Shown here piece after piece: positions 31,684 through 43,200 of a stretch of DNA of 64,000 bases. The stretch is taken from positions 1,488,001 through 1,552,000 of the forward strand of contig SRKS01000003.1 in the NCBI GenBank assembly GCA_004802645.1, written 5' to 3'. Each line of letters opens with the position of its first letter. Within the stretch, counting starts at the first letter, position 1. This DNA comes from Amesomyces nigricolor. Taxonomy: Eukaryota > Ascomycota > Sordariomycetes > Sordariales > Chaetomiaceae. Below the pieces are notes generated by a model, which saw only the letters and a list, made by a program, of their open reading frames with translations, was not told the origin of the DNA and ran no database searches. Both the position numbers and the translations under genes were made by a program.

Positions 31684-34619
31684 TCATGCCTCAATAATAC
31701 GCAAAATCGGAACCGACATCCTCGCACCCACTCTTTGCCGCTCCGCCCGGATCCTCGCCAACGAAGGCTCCCCCGCTAACCTCTTCGCCCTCTTGGCCGC
31801 CTTCCTCAGCCTCGCAGCAGCCGCAGCATCGACCTTCGCCTGCGGCCTCACCTCCAGCTTCCGGTACGTCGGCTGTTCCTCCTCTGAAGTCTCCGAACCA
31901 TACATCGCCGCCAACTTCACCATCCTCCCCACCCTCGCCCTGCGATACCCCATTCCTACCCCCTCCTTGTCCTCCCCCCCAAAATCCGCCTCATACCCCT
32001 CATCCTCACTAACCCCCCCATCCCCATTCAAACACCTCGCCCCAAACCGCGTCTCATACCACCCATTCGTACCCCCCTCCTCTGGCTCCTCTTCCGAATA
32101 CGACCCACTCTCATCATTATCCGCAGCCGCAGCAGCCGCGGCATCCAACACAAACCTTCTCGTCCTCGTCCTCCTCTCCTCCCTCTCCTCCTCCTCTTCT
32201 GCCTCTTCCTCCGCCATCATCATCAGCGCCGTCATGGCCATGTAACTCCTCGCGCGGGCCCTCCTCCTCCCCTGTTCTTCTCCTCCCACCGACCCCCGCG
32301 GGATAGTCTGCAAGTCATCACCCTCCCAACACCCCAATCTCCCAACCCCGCAAGAAGCAGAGCTTGACCTCCTCACACCCCTCACCTTCCCATACCTCCC
32401 CGGCGGACTTACAGACATCGAGGGCACAAGAGTAGGGAACGCGTCCGCCAACCCGGGTAACTGCATCCCGCCGACGCCATATCCCAAGAGGTCGTTGAAA
32501 AGGAGGCCTTCCTCGCCGGCAGCGGTTGGGCGTCGGGGCTTTTGATCAGTGGGTAAGGAGGTGGTGATGAAGGAGTCGGTGTCGGAGGAGAGGTAGTCGT
32601 CTATGTTGAAGTTGTCGGTGTTGGGGTTGGTGGTGTGGGCGGGTGGTGGGGGTGGGGAGTAGAGGGGGGCGGTTATGTTGTCTTCGTGGTTTGAGTCAGA
32701 GTTGGAGTCGGAGTGGGAAGGGTGGGAGTCAGTGTCTTCTTGTTGGTGGTGGTGGTTGTAGGCGCTGGAGCCGGGCCGGGAGTCCTGGGTGGGCTTTACA
32801 TGCCCGTTGATGGTCAGGTTGTCCACCGAGGTATCGGCAGTATGAATCGACGCCTGGCGGTGGAAAACGTGGGAGCTGGTGGCGGTCGAGATGCTGGCGG
32901 CAATGCTCTCGGCGGCTGTGGGCGTGCCAGATGAAGCTGACCAGCCGCGCATGCTGCGGGTGCGGATCGGGGGCGGATACTCAAAGGCGTCGTCCTCATC
33001 GGGAAGGAAGAAGGTGGTGGTATTGGCGTTTGATGAGGCTCGGGAGATGCTTTTGCGGGATGGTGGGCGGGAGGATGCGGCTCCTGAGCGTAGCTTGAGG
33101 ATTGTGGAGGGCACTAGGATGGGGGTCAGTGTCGGGGGGTTGAGAGGAGGTTGCAAGGGAAGAGGAGGGCTTACATGGTGCGAGCACGGGGCTAATAGGT
33201 GTTGCGTGATGCTCGTCCTCAGAAGATACTGAGGATGACTCGGCTGAAGAGCTCTCTGTGGCTTCTTGAATCAAGCTGTGGCGTGCAAACTCCGCGGGAA
33301 AGGACAGAGGATTGGGGTGCACGAAACCGTCCCTGCTCACAGCAGACAACGAGACAGACGAGCGCAAGATAGACCGACTCTGCTGTTTGGGAGGGAGTGA
33401 CGACACCGACAAGCTGGTTGAAGATCGGCGAAGACGATGAACTTGCGGGAGGGCGGGAGGCATGTCATTCTCGAGATCATCCAGTCGTGTGTTATCCACC
33501 CGCCTTTTTGCAAGCTCAACAGAGTCTCGAGGTCGTCTTGCACCACGGATCGTAGGCGCCGGCGCTGTCTTGGTGAAATGCGGCGGTGGTGGGGGGCTCA
33601 GCCCGCGTGAGAAACGACCTGTCTCATGCATCTGGTTCGTCGAGACCCTCGACAGGCTGTCTATGAGCGCCGTCGGGCTTCGACTCAGAGATTCCATCCT
33701 TGTGCTCCGGTTGCTCGCAGGCAAGTAGGTGTTGACTGATCGCCGGCGCCCAAAGTTCGCCCGAACTGGGCTTTCAGGCGCGGCGTGCCTCGGGAAGGTG
33801 AACTGGCTCGTAGACCTGGTCGGCCTTCTCCGGACGCCAGCCTTGTACGGGTCCAGCTTTGGTTTGGTTTTTGACATATACCGATCCCTGGGCGGAGCGT
33901 AAAAGGCCTGGACGTGAGGCGACCCGAGGTCGAATCCGTTCTGTGCCAGGTTTCTCTCAGCAACATCCTCGCCGTAGTCCCTCACGCCGGCTGCCTTGAC
34001 GCGGGCCCTGAAGTCGGCCGGCTTGATCTCGGACTGGGCGTCAAGGATGTCCTTAAAGGCCTTGCTAGCATCGCTCCGGGCCGAGTTGGAGCGCGAATGG
34101 CCACGACGGAACATGCTTGTGAGGCTGGTCAAGGAGCCGCGTGAGCTTGGCCGTGGGCCTGGGGCTGCAGGGTCGGGTTGGGCCATCCGGAAGGAGAGCG
34201 GAGGAGGCCGTTTCTGGCCGTTTCTCTTCGGCTGGAGGAAAGCAGTCGCAAACGACATGCTTGGAGGACGTTCACTTGGTGCTGTGCTCGGCCTCTCTGC
34301 GCTTTCATCGCGGAAGCGGGGGATTCCGGGGGCGGGTGCTGGTTCATCGACCGAGACGGTGTCCAGAGTAAGTTCGGACTGGCTGAATTCAGGACGGCCA
34401 TGGTATATTGTCTCCACGGGGATTGGGCTGGTATCAGGCGTGGAGTATTGATCTGCGAGGTGTAAGCCAACTGTTTCCTGACATGACTCTGTTGTCGATC
34501 AGGCTCTTCTTACCTTGCCTTGAAGGGGGTCCCGGAGGAGCACTCTCAAGGGAGAGGTCTTTCAGGGGCTTATTGAGTTTGCCCTTGCCGGATCGTTTAA
34601 AGAAGCTGAAGAGGCCCAT
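31684..34619 (-). CDS. Uncharacterised 937-aa low-complexity fungal protein
   Basis: Not recognised. Three exons fit in coding order: 34619-34514, 34452-33175, 33113-31684. The first starts MGLFSFFKRSGKGK and joins as PSRQDQYSTPDTSP. The second ends in SPVLAP and joins as PLPSTILKLRSG. The protein is mostly disordered and rich in Ser, Arg and Pro. It has a possible conserved helix near 130-180 (SKAFKDILDAQSEIKPADF followed by a RDYGEDVAERN segment), a His/Asp-rich stretch, an acidic E-run next to an A8 run (about 690-720) and a basic Ala-rich helix close to the C-terminus. The basic hydrophobic N-terminus could contact membranes. The composition resembles fungal polarity or signalling scaffolds, but no function is claimed. 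Confidence 0.8.
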
Positions 34620-37235
34620 GGTGGAGATGGCGAGCTGCCATCAGCTGGCGGAGGCCAACCGGGCTGGAAAATGGTAGGCGCCTTGCGCCTCCTTTTGTCG
34701 TGGTGTAAGCTGGAGGTTGCTACCGGCTTGGCTCTGCTTCGCTGGTTGAGTCGGAGTTGTGAACCACGCTAGGTATGGTGAGAGGAGAGTCGAGGAGTTG
34801 GACTGCCAAGCGGAAGGTGAGGAGTCAGGAAGAGATTTGGATATTCAACGAGATGGGAGATGGGAATGGGATATGAGAGAAGGCGGGGTAGTCCTTGAGA
34901 TGAGCAAGGATGAAGCAGGTCAAGAACAAGAAGCCATGACGGGAGTCCGAGGGTGCGCTACTGCCATGCAATGTACTAGTAGACGGCGGTGCGGACTGGT
35001 CCGGGGTCCAGATGACTGCATCTGGCTGGACCTTGGTGGTGGTGGGACAGGGTCCAAGGCAGACCCCTGGACGGGAGGCGTCGCCCACGACGGATGTACC
35101 TAATCGTGGATTGTTGTTTGGAGTGGGGAGGAAAGGTGTTGGAGAGGGAGGGGGGGTGCAATCGGCGCCGATTCGGAGGTCTGGACGAATGGTACGTCCG
35201 GACATATAGTATGGGCATGCTGGGGACTTCGTGCTCGGAGAAGCAAGCAGCCATCCATCAAACAGCAACACCACTTAAATGGAAGCCCTCAAACGACAAC
35301 TCGTATCATCACTCGCAGGACGGCTTGCTGCCTCAAACTCTGCATCCGTGGTTCTTCGCCCAGTGACCCGGGGCTGCAGGGGTGTGTCTGAACTGGGGAT
35401 CCCGGGGACTCCGTCAGCCCGTCCACGACATCATCCATGGATGGCACATGGCAGGACATGGCCCCTGGCTTCCTGAGCACTGGGCATCGACAGCAGCGTG
35501 CGGACGAAACACAAGATGTCCGGGCGGGGGAGGGCGGGTGCATGATGCATCGGGCGTTTGCCCGGGAAGAAGCAGTGAGAAGCAGCGTCGATGTTCTGGA
35601 GGGAGTCTAGTGCTGCAACGTCACCTCCTTGGACTGTCTCTGTCCGGACCGACGTTGCCCCTTTCGACCACTCCAAACTGCCCCAGGTTGTCTGTGCGCC
35701 TGCGTGTCGTCACTGCAGGAGACAGAGACGAGGGTTTGAGACGCATGTGCTCGGTCCGACCGCGCCTCGGTGCACATGGTCGCCGTTGGTGTGGTGTCTA
35801 TTGGTAAGTGACGTTGATGGGCGAGGTTGTTGGTGTTGGCGGCCCTCGTCCATCAAACTGTCTCGCAAGAAATTGTGGCTGGCTTCTTCATGCCCGGTTT
35901 TGGGCCTGAGTCTTCAGCAATCACCAATTTGGCCCCACAAGGGATCGCTTGATGAACCTTGGAAGGCTGGAGTCAGCATGGCTGACTGGCGAAAGGAGTT
36001 GATGAGTGAGCTCGATGGGTTTTTCTGATCGCCATCACTCAGATCGCCAGCTTTTCTGGGGATGAATGACCCCGCTGGTTGGAGCCGGCTGTTGGGAAGT
36101 TCCACGGTGGTGGGATGTCGATCGCTCCCACGCGACATCTCTTTCTTTCTTTTTTTTCTGAGCTTTGATTTTTCCCTCCCTCTTTCTTTCGTTTTGGCCG
36201 TCTGTGGTGCCGATCCCGTCCGATCTTGCCTTCTTTTGTTTGGTGAACACGAACCCGAGCAATCGGCTCCAAATTTGCTTTTTTTCTTGTTTGCACCCTC
36301 CAGTCCTTCACGCACATGGGCCTCCCTTGCTGCTTGGATGCCAAGATGGCTGGTGTGTCCGATCGCGTGTGGGGCTGAGCATCTTCGGGTCTTGGCAGGA
36401 GATAGCGTGCTTGGGGCAGGGGCAGAGACCCTGGACTGCCCCACAGACCCCTGCTCTGGCGTCCGATCGTTTTCAGCCGATTCCTCTCTGACCGCACACC
36501 GATCAGCGGGGAACCCTGCCCGCCGCCATTTGACAGCAGCCTAGCTCGACACTAACATCTCGGGCTTGTCGACGACAGTCGTGTCGAGATTTTGATCGCT
36601 CAAAGTCGGTGGTCTCGTCAAGCGTGTGATGTCGTTCACCACCGTGAAGCTGCGAGATGCCAGCATAATTGGCTCAATGTGGTCGGCAATCCAGGGTCTT
36701 GCCGGCCACTTCATCAGGTTGTCGTAAGATGTTGGTGGACTCGGATCGCTGAACAGACAAGGCGGCCCCGAGCTTGTGGTATCAACAATCGGACATCGCG
36801 CAGCAAATTTGGTTCATTGGCAATGATCAAGCCCGAAAACAAACGAAACCGAAACCCAGCTGTTGACGGCACGGGAAGGAGTCCCGTTCGGTTGTCGGAA
36901 CAAAAGCAACTCCAAGCTTGACTTCAGCCGGATCTTCGGCTAGGTCGGAGGGGACCCGGAAGCAAGCAAGCACCCGTCCACGTTTTCAGTTGCAGAGATG
37001 ATTTCGTCGAAGTTTGGAACTTTGGATTCACTGTCGATAGCCGAATGAGAATCACGGCGAGCTGCAGGTTTGCCCTCACTCCCCCCCTGCCGTACTCAAC
37101 CCATGAGGTACTGTGTTACTTCGTATTTCACAATTCATATCCGTTGACCGCCAGACAACACAACAGGTACAGAATCATCATCACATTTCCCATCAACTTC
37201 AAGCCTTCTACGCCAACCTAGCTACGCAGGAGCGT
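34620..37235. other. Long intergenic region downstream of the PKS
   Basis: 2.6 kb without a supported gene. The left part is the upstream region of the 937-aa protein gene. Around 36135-36200 there is a strong T/C tract, typical of fungal promoters. Scattered frames up to 176 codons have no domains and conflict between strands. Confidence 0.45.
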
Positions 37236-40200
37236 CTAGGAGCTCTCAGCAATCTTCTTGATAATCTCCGCAGCATCATCCAGCCGTGCTGCGAACGAGT
37301 CCGTTTTCTCCCCTGCCGCGCCAGCGACAGCAACCCGGATACTATTAACCACAGTTAGCATTGCCTCTCTCTCCAAGACCCAAGTCAAGTCAAGATAGAA
37401 CGGGGCCACATACCTGTCATGTCCCGGCGTAATCATACACCACATCGAATCCGGCTCCTGCACACCATACACGGAATCGTTGACCTTATTCCCCGACGGC
37501 GCATGATGCGCCATCACAAACGGATTCTTCCAGAACAAATCTCCATCAAACAATTTCGCGGTCGGCGCATCCTCCGGCCAGCACACCTTCAACAGGTCCA
37601 ACAACCTCAGATGTGTCTGCCCCGTCAGCGTCTTCTGCATATTCCCGCTCATGGCCCGGCCCAGCTTGAACAGCGCCGCGTGCTTGTCTTGCAGGGAAAC
37701 AGACTCGTCCAGCGCCAGGTCGCAGAATGCGACGACGTCCGAGGTCGCGACTTGCATGATCTCCGGCCGGCCCTTGTGGTAGTGCGCCATTGAGACGCCT
37801 TCCCAGCAGGGTGTGTTGTAGCCGTAGTGCAGCCGGATCGCGAGCTGGATGGTGGCGTCGAGGGCCGTTTTGACGGGGACGGAGCACGCCATGAGGTGGT
37901 CTGTGCCGAAGGCTGTGATGTGGTGGTTTTTGTAGCCGATGGTCGCGGCGGACTTGATGTACTGCTCGCGGAGGGTGAGCATGTGGGCGTCGAGCTCGGG
38001 GTCGGATTGGAAGGGGAATTCTTCCAGTTGAATATCGTCCGTTTCCTCATGGACCGCCGCTCCGTTTGTCCGCGTCGACTCGGGCTGGTGGTTCTGGATG
38101 GCCTCATGGATGAAGTCGCACGCTCGGCTGGCCGTGATGCCGTCGATGGCGCCGTGCTCCATGATGAAGCCCGACTTGCCGTTCTCGGCGACCACGATTT
38201 GCGTGCACTTGTCCATCCATCGGTTGAACCCATCGCCGAGGTACGCCTGCCGGACGTGCTCTTCGTTGGTCTCAGGGCTGCCTTCGTCCAGGCACACCAT
38301 GAAGGTCGCCTCGTCGATGACCTTGAAGTATTCGACGTTGGCGGGGGATATCTCCATGGCTCTGGCACGGAACTGTCATGGTGTCAGCTGCTAAGCTCAG
38401 ATCACTTCCAGCAGAACTAGTACTCACCTTCGCCCACGACGGCCTCCAGTCGGTGGTCAAGATCCCCGTCCAGATCCCCTCATCCTCAACAGCACGAATA
38501 ATCGCCGCAAACGTCTTTTTCAACCCCTCATACGTCACCCCCAACAGCGACACCTTGAACACATGCCCCCTCCTCAACACAACCACATAATCCCTCCCCT
38601 CAAACATCCGCATCCTATCCCCATCCACCCCCGGCTCCCTACAAGCATTAAACAACCATCTCCACTGCCACGTGCACGACGACATGCCAAAGTACCAATA
38701 CGGCTCCACCTCATACTTGACCACCTGCTTCTGGAACTCATACGCCGCCAGCGTCACCACCGCCGCTCTCTCAACCTGGGTGTGCGGGAGGGGCGGTTCG
38801 AAGTGCGTCCCCATGACGTTGGAGAAAGGCGCGACCGGGTGTGGCCGCTTGAGGTAAACGGAGTCGGAGATCAGGTCGTACATCCAGCTGTCGAGGGTGG
38901 CGTCGTTGTAGAGGGTGAGGAGGCGGGCGTAGGCCTTGCGGGCGGGGCCATTGGGGGTGCGGAGCTCGGAGATGGCGGCGGTGAGGGCGGTGAGTTCGGG
39001 GGGCGTGCACATGTGCGAGATGTTGGCGAGGAAGTAGTCCAGGGCGGCGTCGAGGTCGACGAGGGGGTAGCGAGGGAGGAGTTTGGAGTTTTTGCAGCAT
39101 TCCCAGCCGTGGGAGGATGGGGTGGCGTCGGTGTCGTGGGGAATGGTGGTTGTGGGTTGGGGAACGGCCACGGGTTGGGCAGCAGCAGCGGGTTCTTGGT
39201 TTTCGGGGAAGGACTCGTCTGCGGGCCGGCCGCGGATCTCGTCGCTGATGCATCGCGAGCGCGACGCCAGCAGCTTGGAAAGAGCCTGGATGCTGAGCGC
39301 GCCAGCAAGCTCCGAGGCTTGAAGGGGCGCCTGGAACGTCCGAACCATCCAGTTCTTCAACTCGATTGAGACCAACGAGTCGAGCGCCAGGTGGGCGATG
39401 GGCACGTTCGTGGGGATGTCGCTGTCCAGGAACACTGAGAACTTGTCCGCCGTAGCCTCCAGAATGACCGCCTCAGCCTCCTCAAGCGTCTTGGCCTCGC
39501 GCAGCAGTTTCGCAGGGTCGACGGTAGCCTGGGCACCCTCAGCCTCCTTGTTCTCCTCCTCCTCGCCATATCGAACGGTAGAGGTGGGAAGGAGCGAGAA
39601 CACGGGGTTGCTGAACGTGTACGTGTCCAGCGAGACCGAGGCGATGGACTCGCGGTCGAAGCCCAGGATGGAGTGTGTAAACCCGTTCTCGGCCGCCTCG
39701 GGGGTCATGGCGTACTCCAGAGCGGTGTACAGCTCCTCGAAGCTCATCACGATGGTGCTGCGGCGCCACACGTCCTTGCTCTTAGCCGACAGCCGGTCGA
39801 TGGCTCCGGTGCCCTCAATGGCACCGAGATCCAGCGAGACATAGCGTGTCTTGTTGCCGTCTCTGGCGTTCTGGGCGAGGGCGAAGGCGTCTTGGAACGT
39901 GTTGCCGGCTGAGTAGTTTGCCTGGCCTGCGATGCCCAGGATTCCGGCTGTTGACGACAGGAGGATGAAGAAATCCAGGTCGGGCGAAGCAAACGAGTCG
40001 TGTACGTTGAGGGTGCCGTGAACCTTTGGCCTGACTGCGGTGTTGTATTGGTCGAGGGTCATGTTCTCCAGCGCGTGGTCGCTAAGCACCATGCCTCCGT
40101 AAACAACGCCCTTGACTGGGGGGAGGCCGGCGGATGCGCATTCCATTGCAGCATTCTCGGTGCTCTCTTTGTCGGTGACGTCGCACCGGACCATGTGGAC

Positions 40201-43200
40201 AGAACCACCCAACTGCTTGATCTCATCCAGCCAAGGCTGGAGGATCTCGTCCTTGGGGATGCTTCGAGAGAGGGTGACGATGTGGGTGGCTCCTCGTGAG
40301 ACCAGAAGTCGTCCAATCCTCTTGCCAAGATCACCCAAACCACCAACAATGACATAGGTTCCCACGCCCTCAAGCGTCAGCTGCTTCGACGGAGGAGCAG
40401 TAGCCTTCACCATCGTATCCTCATCCGCAACAACCACCAGCTTGCCGACATGCTTCCGCTGCGCAATCAACCGAAACGCATCCGAAATTTCCCCCATCGA
40501 AAACGTTTGAACCGGCGTCACCGGCCTGAAGATCCCCTTCTCAAACCACGAAAACACCTCCCTCAACCCATCATGCGTCGCCTCCACCCTCGCCTTGGTC
40601 ATCAGCGCCAAGTCCACCGGCACAAACGACACGCACTTGTCAAACGGTGCCATGCTGATCGTCTTGCGCTTGTACATGTCCGCCTTACCAATCTCCACAA
40701 ACGTCCCAAACGGCGCGACACTCTCCCAGCTGGCATCCAGCAGCTCACCCGACAGCGAGTTCAGCACGATGTCCACGCCCCTACCTCCGGTCAATCGCAG
40801 TACCCCGTCCTTGAACGTCGTCGACCGCGTCGAGAAGATGTGCGTCTCCGGAATGCCATACGTTTCCATCACCAACTCTTTCTTGCGCTGGCTCCCCACC
40901 GTCACAAAGATCTCCGCCCCGACATGCTGCGCGAGCATAATCGCCGCCTGGCCCACACCCCCCGAGCCGGCATGAATTAAAATACTCTGCCCCATGCGAA
41001 GCCGAGCAACCTGATCAAGACACCACCACGTGGTATAAAAAATCCCAATAACCGACGCGCCATCAGACCAGCTCATGCCCTGCGGTAGGACATGCGCATG
41101 GTACCCATTCACGCGCGGGTGGCTGGCAAACGGTTCGGCGTGCATACACGCGACGCGGTCGCCGACGGTGTAAAACTTGTGCATGTTCTCGCCGACGGCA
41201 GTGACCACACCCACAGCTTCACCCGCCATGACGACGTCGGGTGCCATCTGGCCCATGGCGACGAAGACGTCCTTGAAGTTTATGCCGTAGGCGCGGGCTT
41301 CGACTTGGATGTCGTCGGGGCCGAGGGGGGTTTTGGGGAGGGGGTCGTCGACGAAGCGAAGGCTGTTGAGCAGGCCGGGGGTTTCGGCTTCGAGTTTGAG
41401 GGGGCGGGTAGGGGTGCGGTAGGGTTGGAGGCTGGTTGTGCTGGCGGTTCGGCGGCTGTCGACCCATTCGTTGAAGGTGGCGTCGGAGCGGATGCGGGGG
41501 ATGAGGATTTGGTTGTTGGAGATGGAGAGCTCGTTCTCATTTGAGGGGCCCCAGAAGTTGCTGTTGACTAGGCCGGCGACAATCCTGGAGAGGTCCTCCA
41601 GATCAGCTTCGCTGGTAGAGACAGGCTCGCGAATGTCAAGGTTCACAAGGTTGATCGCATCGTTCTCGCGGCGGGCCGTTCTGGAGAAGCCGTGGACCAT
41701 GGCCTGAAGCGCCTGCATGTCGGCTGCGTCATTCTCCCGGAAGCTGACCCACAACACGCTGGTCTCCTGAGTGACAAGGCTCTGAAGGGTTTCGAATTCG
41801 GCTGAGGAGGGTTCCTTGAGGAGAGCTTCCTCGGCAACGTCGAGCAAGATGTACTTGGAGCCAGTTTCAACCGCTAGCGTCTCGAGGTCTGAGGTTTGAG
41901 CTTGGATGTCGATTCCAGCAAGAGCATGGGCGAGTTGCTTAGACAAAGCAATGGTTGCGGGGTTTTGTTTGCCCAACACAATCTGTGGAAGACAGTCAGT
42001 AATCCGGAATATTCGAGGCTATGAACAGACTGGGAAAGAAGCAGAAGGGAAAAAGGGGGGGGGGGGGGGGGGGGAACGGTGAAAAAAAGGGGGTAACAGG
42101 GGGTATAAACAAGGATGTAAACAAAAGGGGTAAGGGGCTTACCTGAACCTGATGCGCGCTGACCCCATTGACATAACGATCATCAACAGCCTTCGACACA
42201 ATCATTGTCGTCAGCGCAGTGTTGCCCTGATGATCAGGCGTCGCAATATCCACGCCCCCAAAACCCTGGCGACTCAGACACTCATCCCATCCTGAAACTG
42301 GCAACAGCGGCGAGTCCTCACGGCCATCCTCAGACATCCACCAACCCGGCAGCGTTCCAAAGATGGTGTTAATCGTAGTCGTAAGACGCGTCACCTCAAT
42401 GAGAATGAGCCTCCCACCAGGCCTTAACAGCTTGCGCACATTCGCCAGACTGGCATCCAGCGACGGCGTGGCATGAATCACGTTGGACGCAACAATCAAG
42501 TCAAACTTGCCCTCAAATTCCGCAAACCCCGGCTGTTCCAGCGGATTCTTCGAGACATCCAGTGTCCTAAAGTCCATGCGATCCTCCCAGCGACGGAACC
42601 GCTCGCGCGCTTGCTCGAAGAAGCCCATCGAGATGTCGGTGTAACAGTACCTGTCCAGCAAGAGACCGTCGACGGGGTTGTCCAAGGCCTGCAGCAGAGA
42701 CAGTGTGGCTGCGCCGGTTCCGGCGCCGATCTCGAGGATATTCATCCGTGGGTGCTTGAAGGCGAGCATCTTGGCGTACTCGGCCATTTGCAGGTAGCTG
42801 GACTTGACGAGGGCTTCGGTGTAGATCCTGGTTAGAAGGTTGTCTTGGAGCATGATGGATAGAGCTTCGACTTTGCCGGTGAGGATGTCGAGGAGATTGG
42901 CTCCGAGGCGGTCGAGCATCTCGCCTTGGGCGCCGGTGGTGAAGGAAGATTGGTGGAGGAGGGTTTGTTCTTGGTCTGCGTCGAGATCGCCGCCGAGTAT
43001 GCTTTGGATGTTGTCTTCGGTGCAGAAGCGGCGCATCCAGTTGAGGAGGCGCTCAAAATGAGGGGCGTTGCATTCCTGGCCTTCCATCTGTGACAGCGTG
43101 TCGCGCAGGAAGATCAAGGCGGCCTTGTCGTTTAGTTGGATGGCTTCTGACGCGCCGATGCCGTCTCTGTAACCGACGGCAAACAGGTCAGCTTTCTCCA

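Noticed and set aside
42003..42142. Extension of the PKS methyltransferase frame with an apparent polyproline end
   Set aside because: It is intron read-through: the donor GTAAGC at 42142 and acceptor at 41983 join VQ to IVLGKQN, restoring the PKS. The prolines come from the C20 tract.
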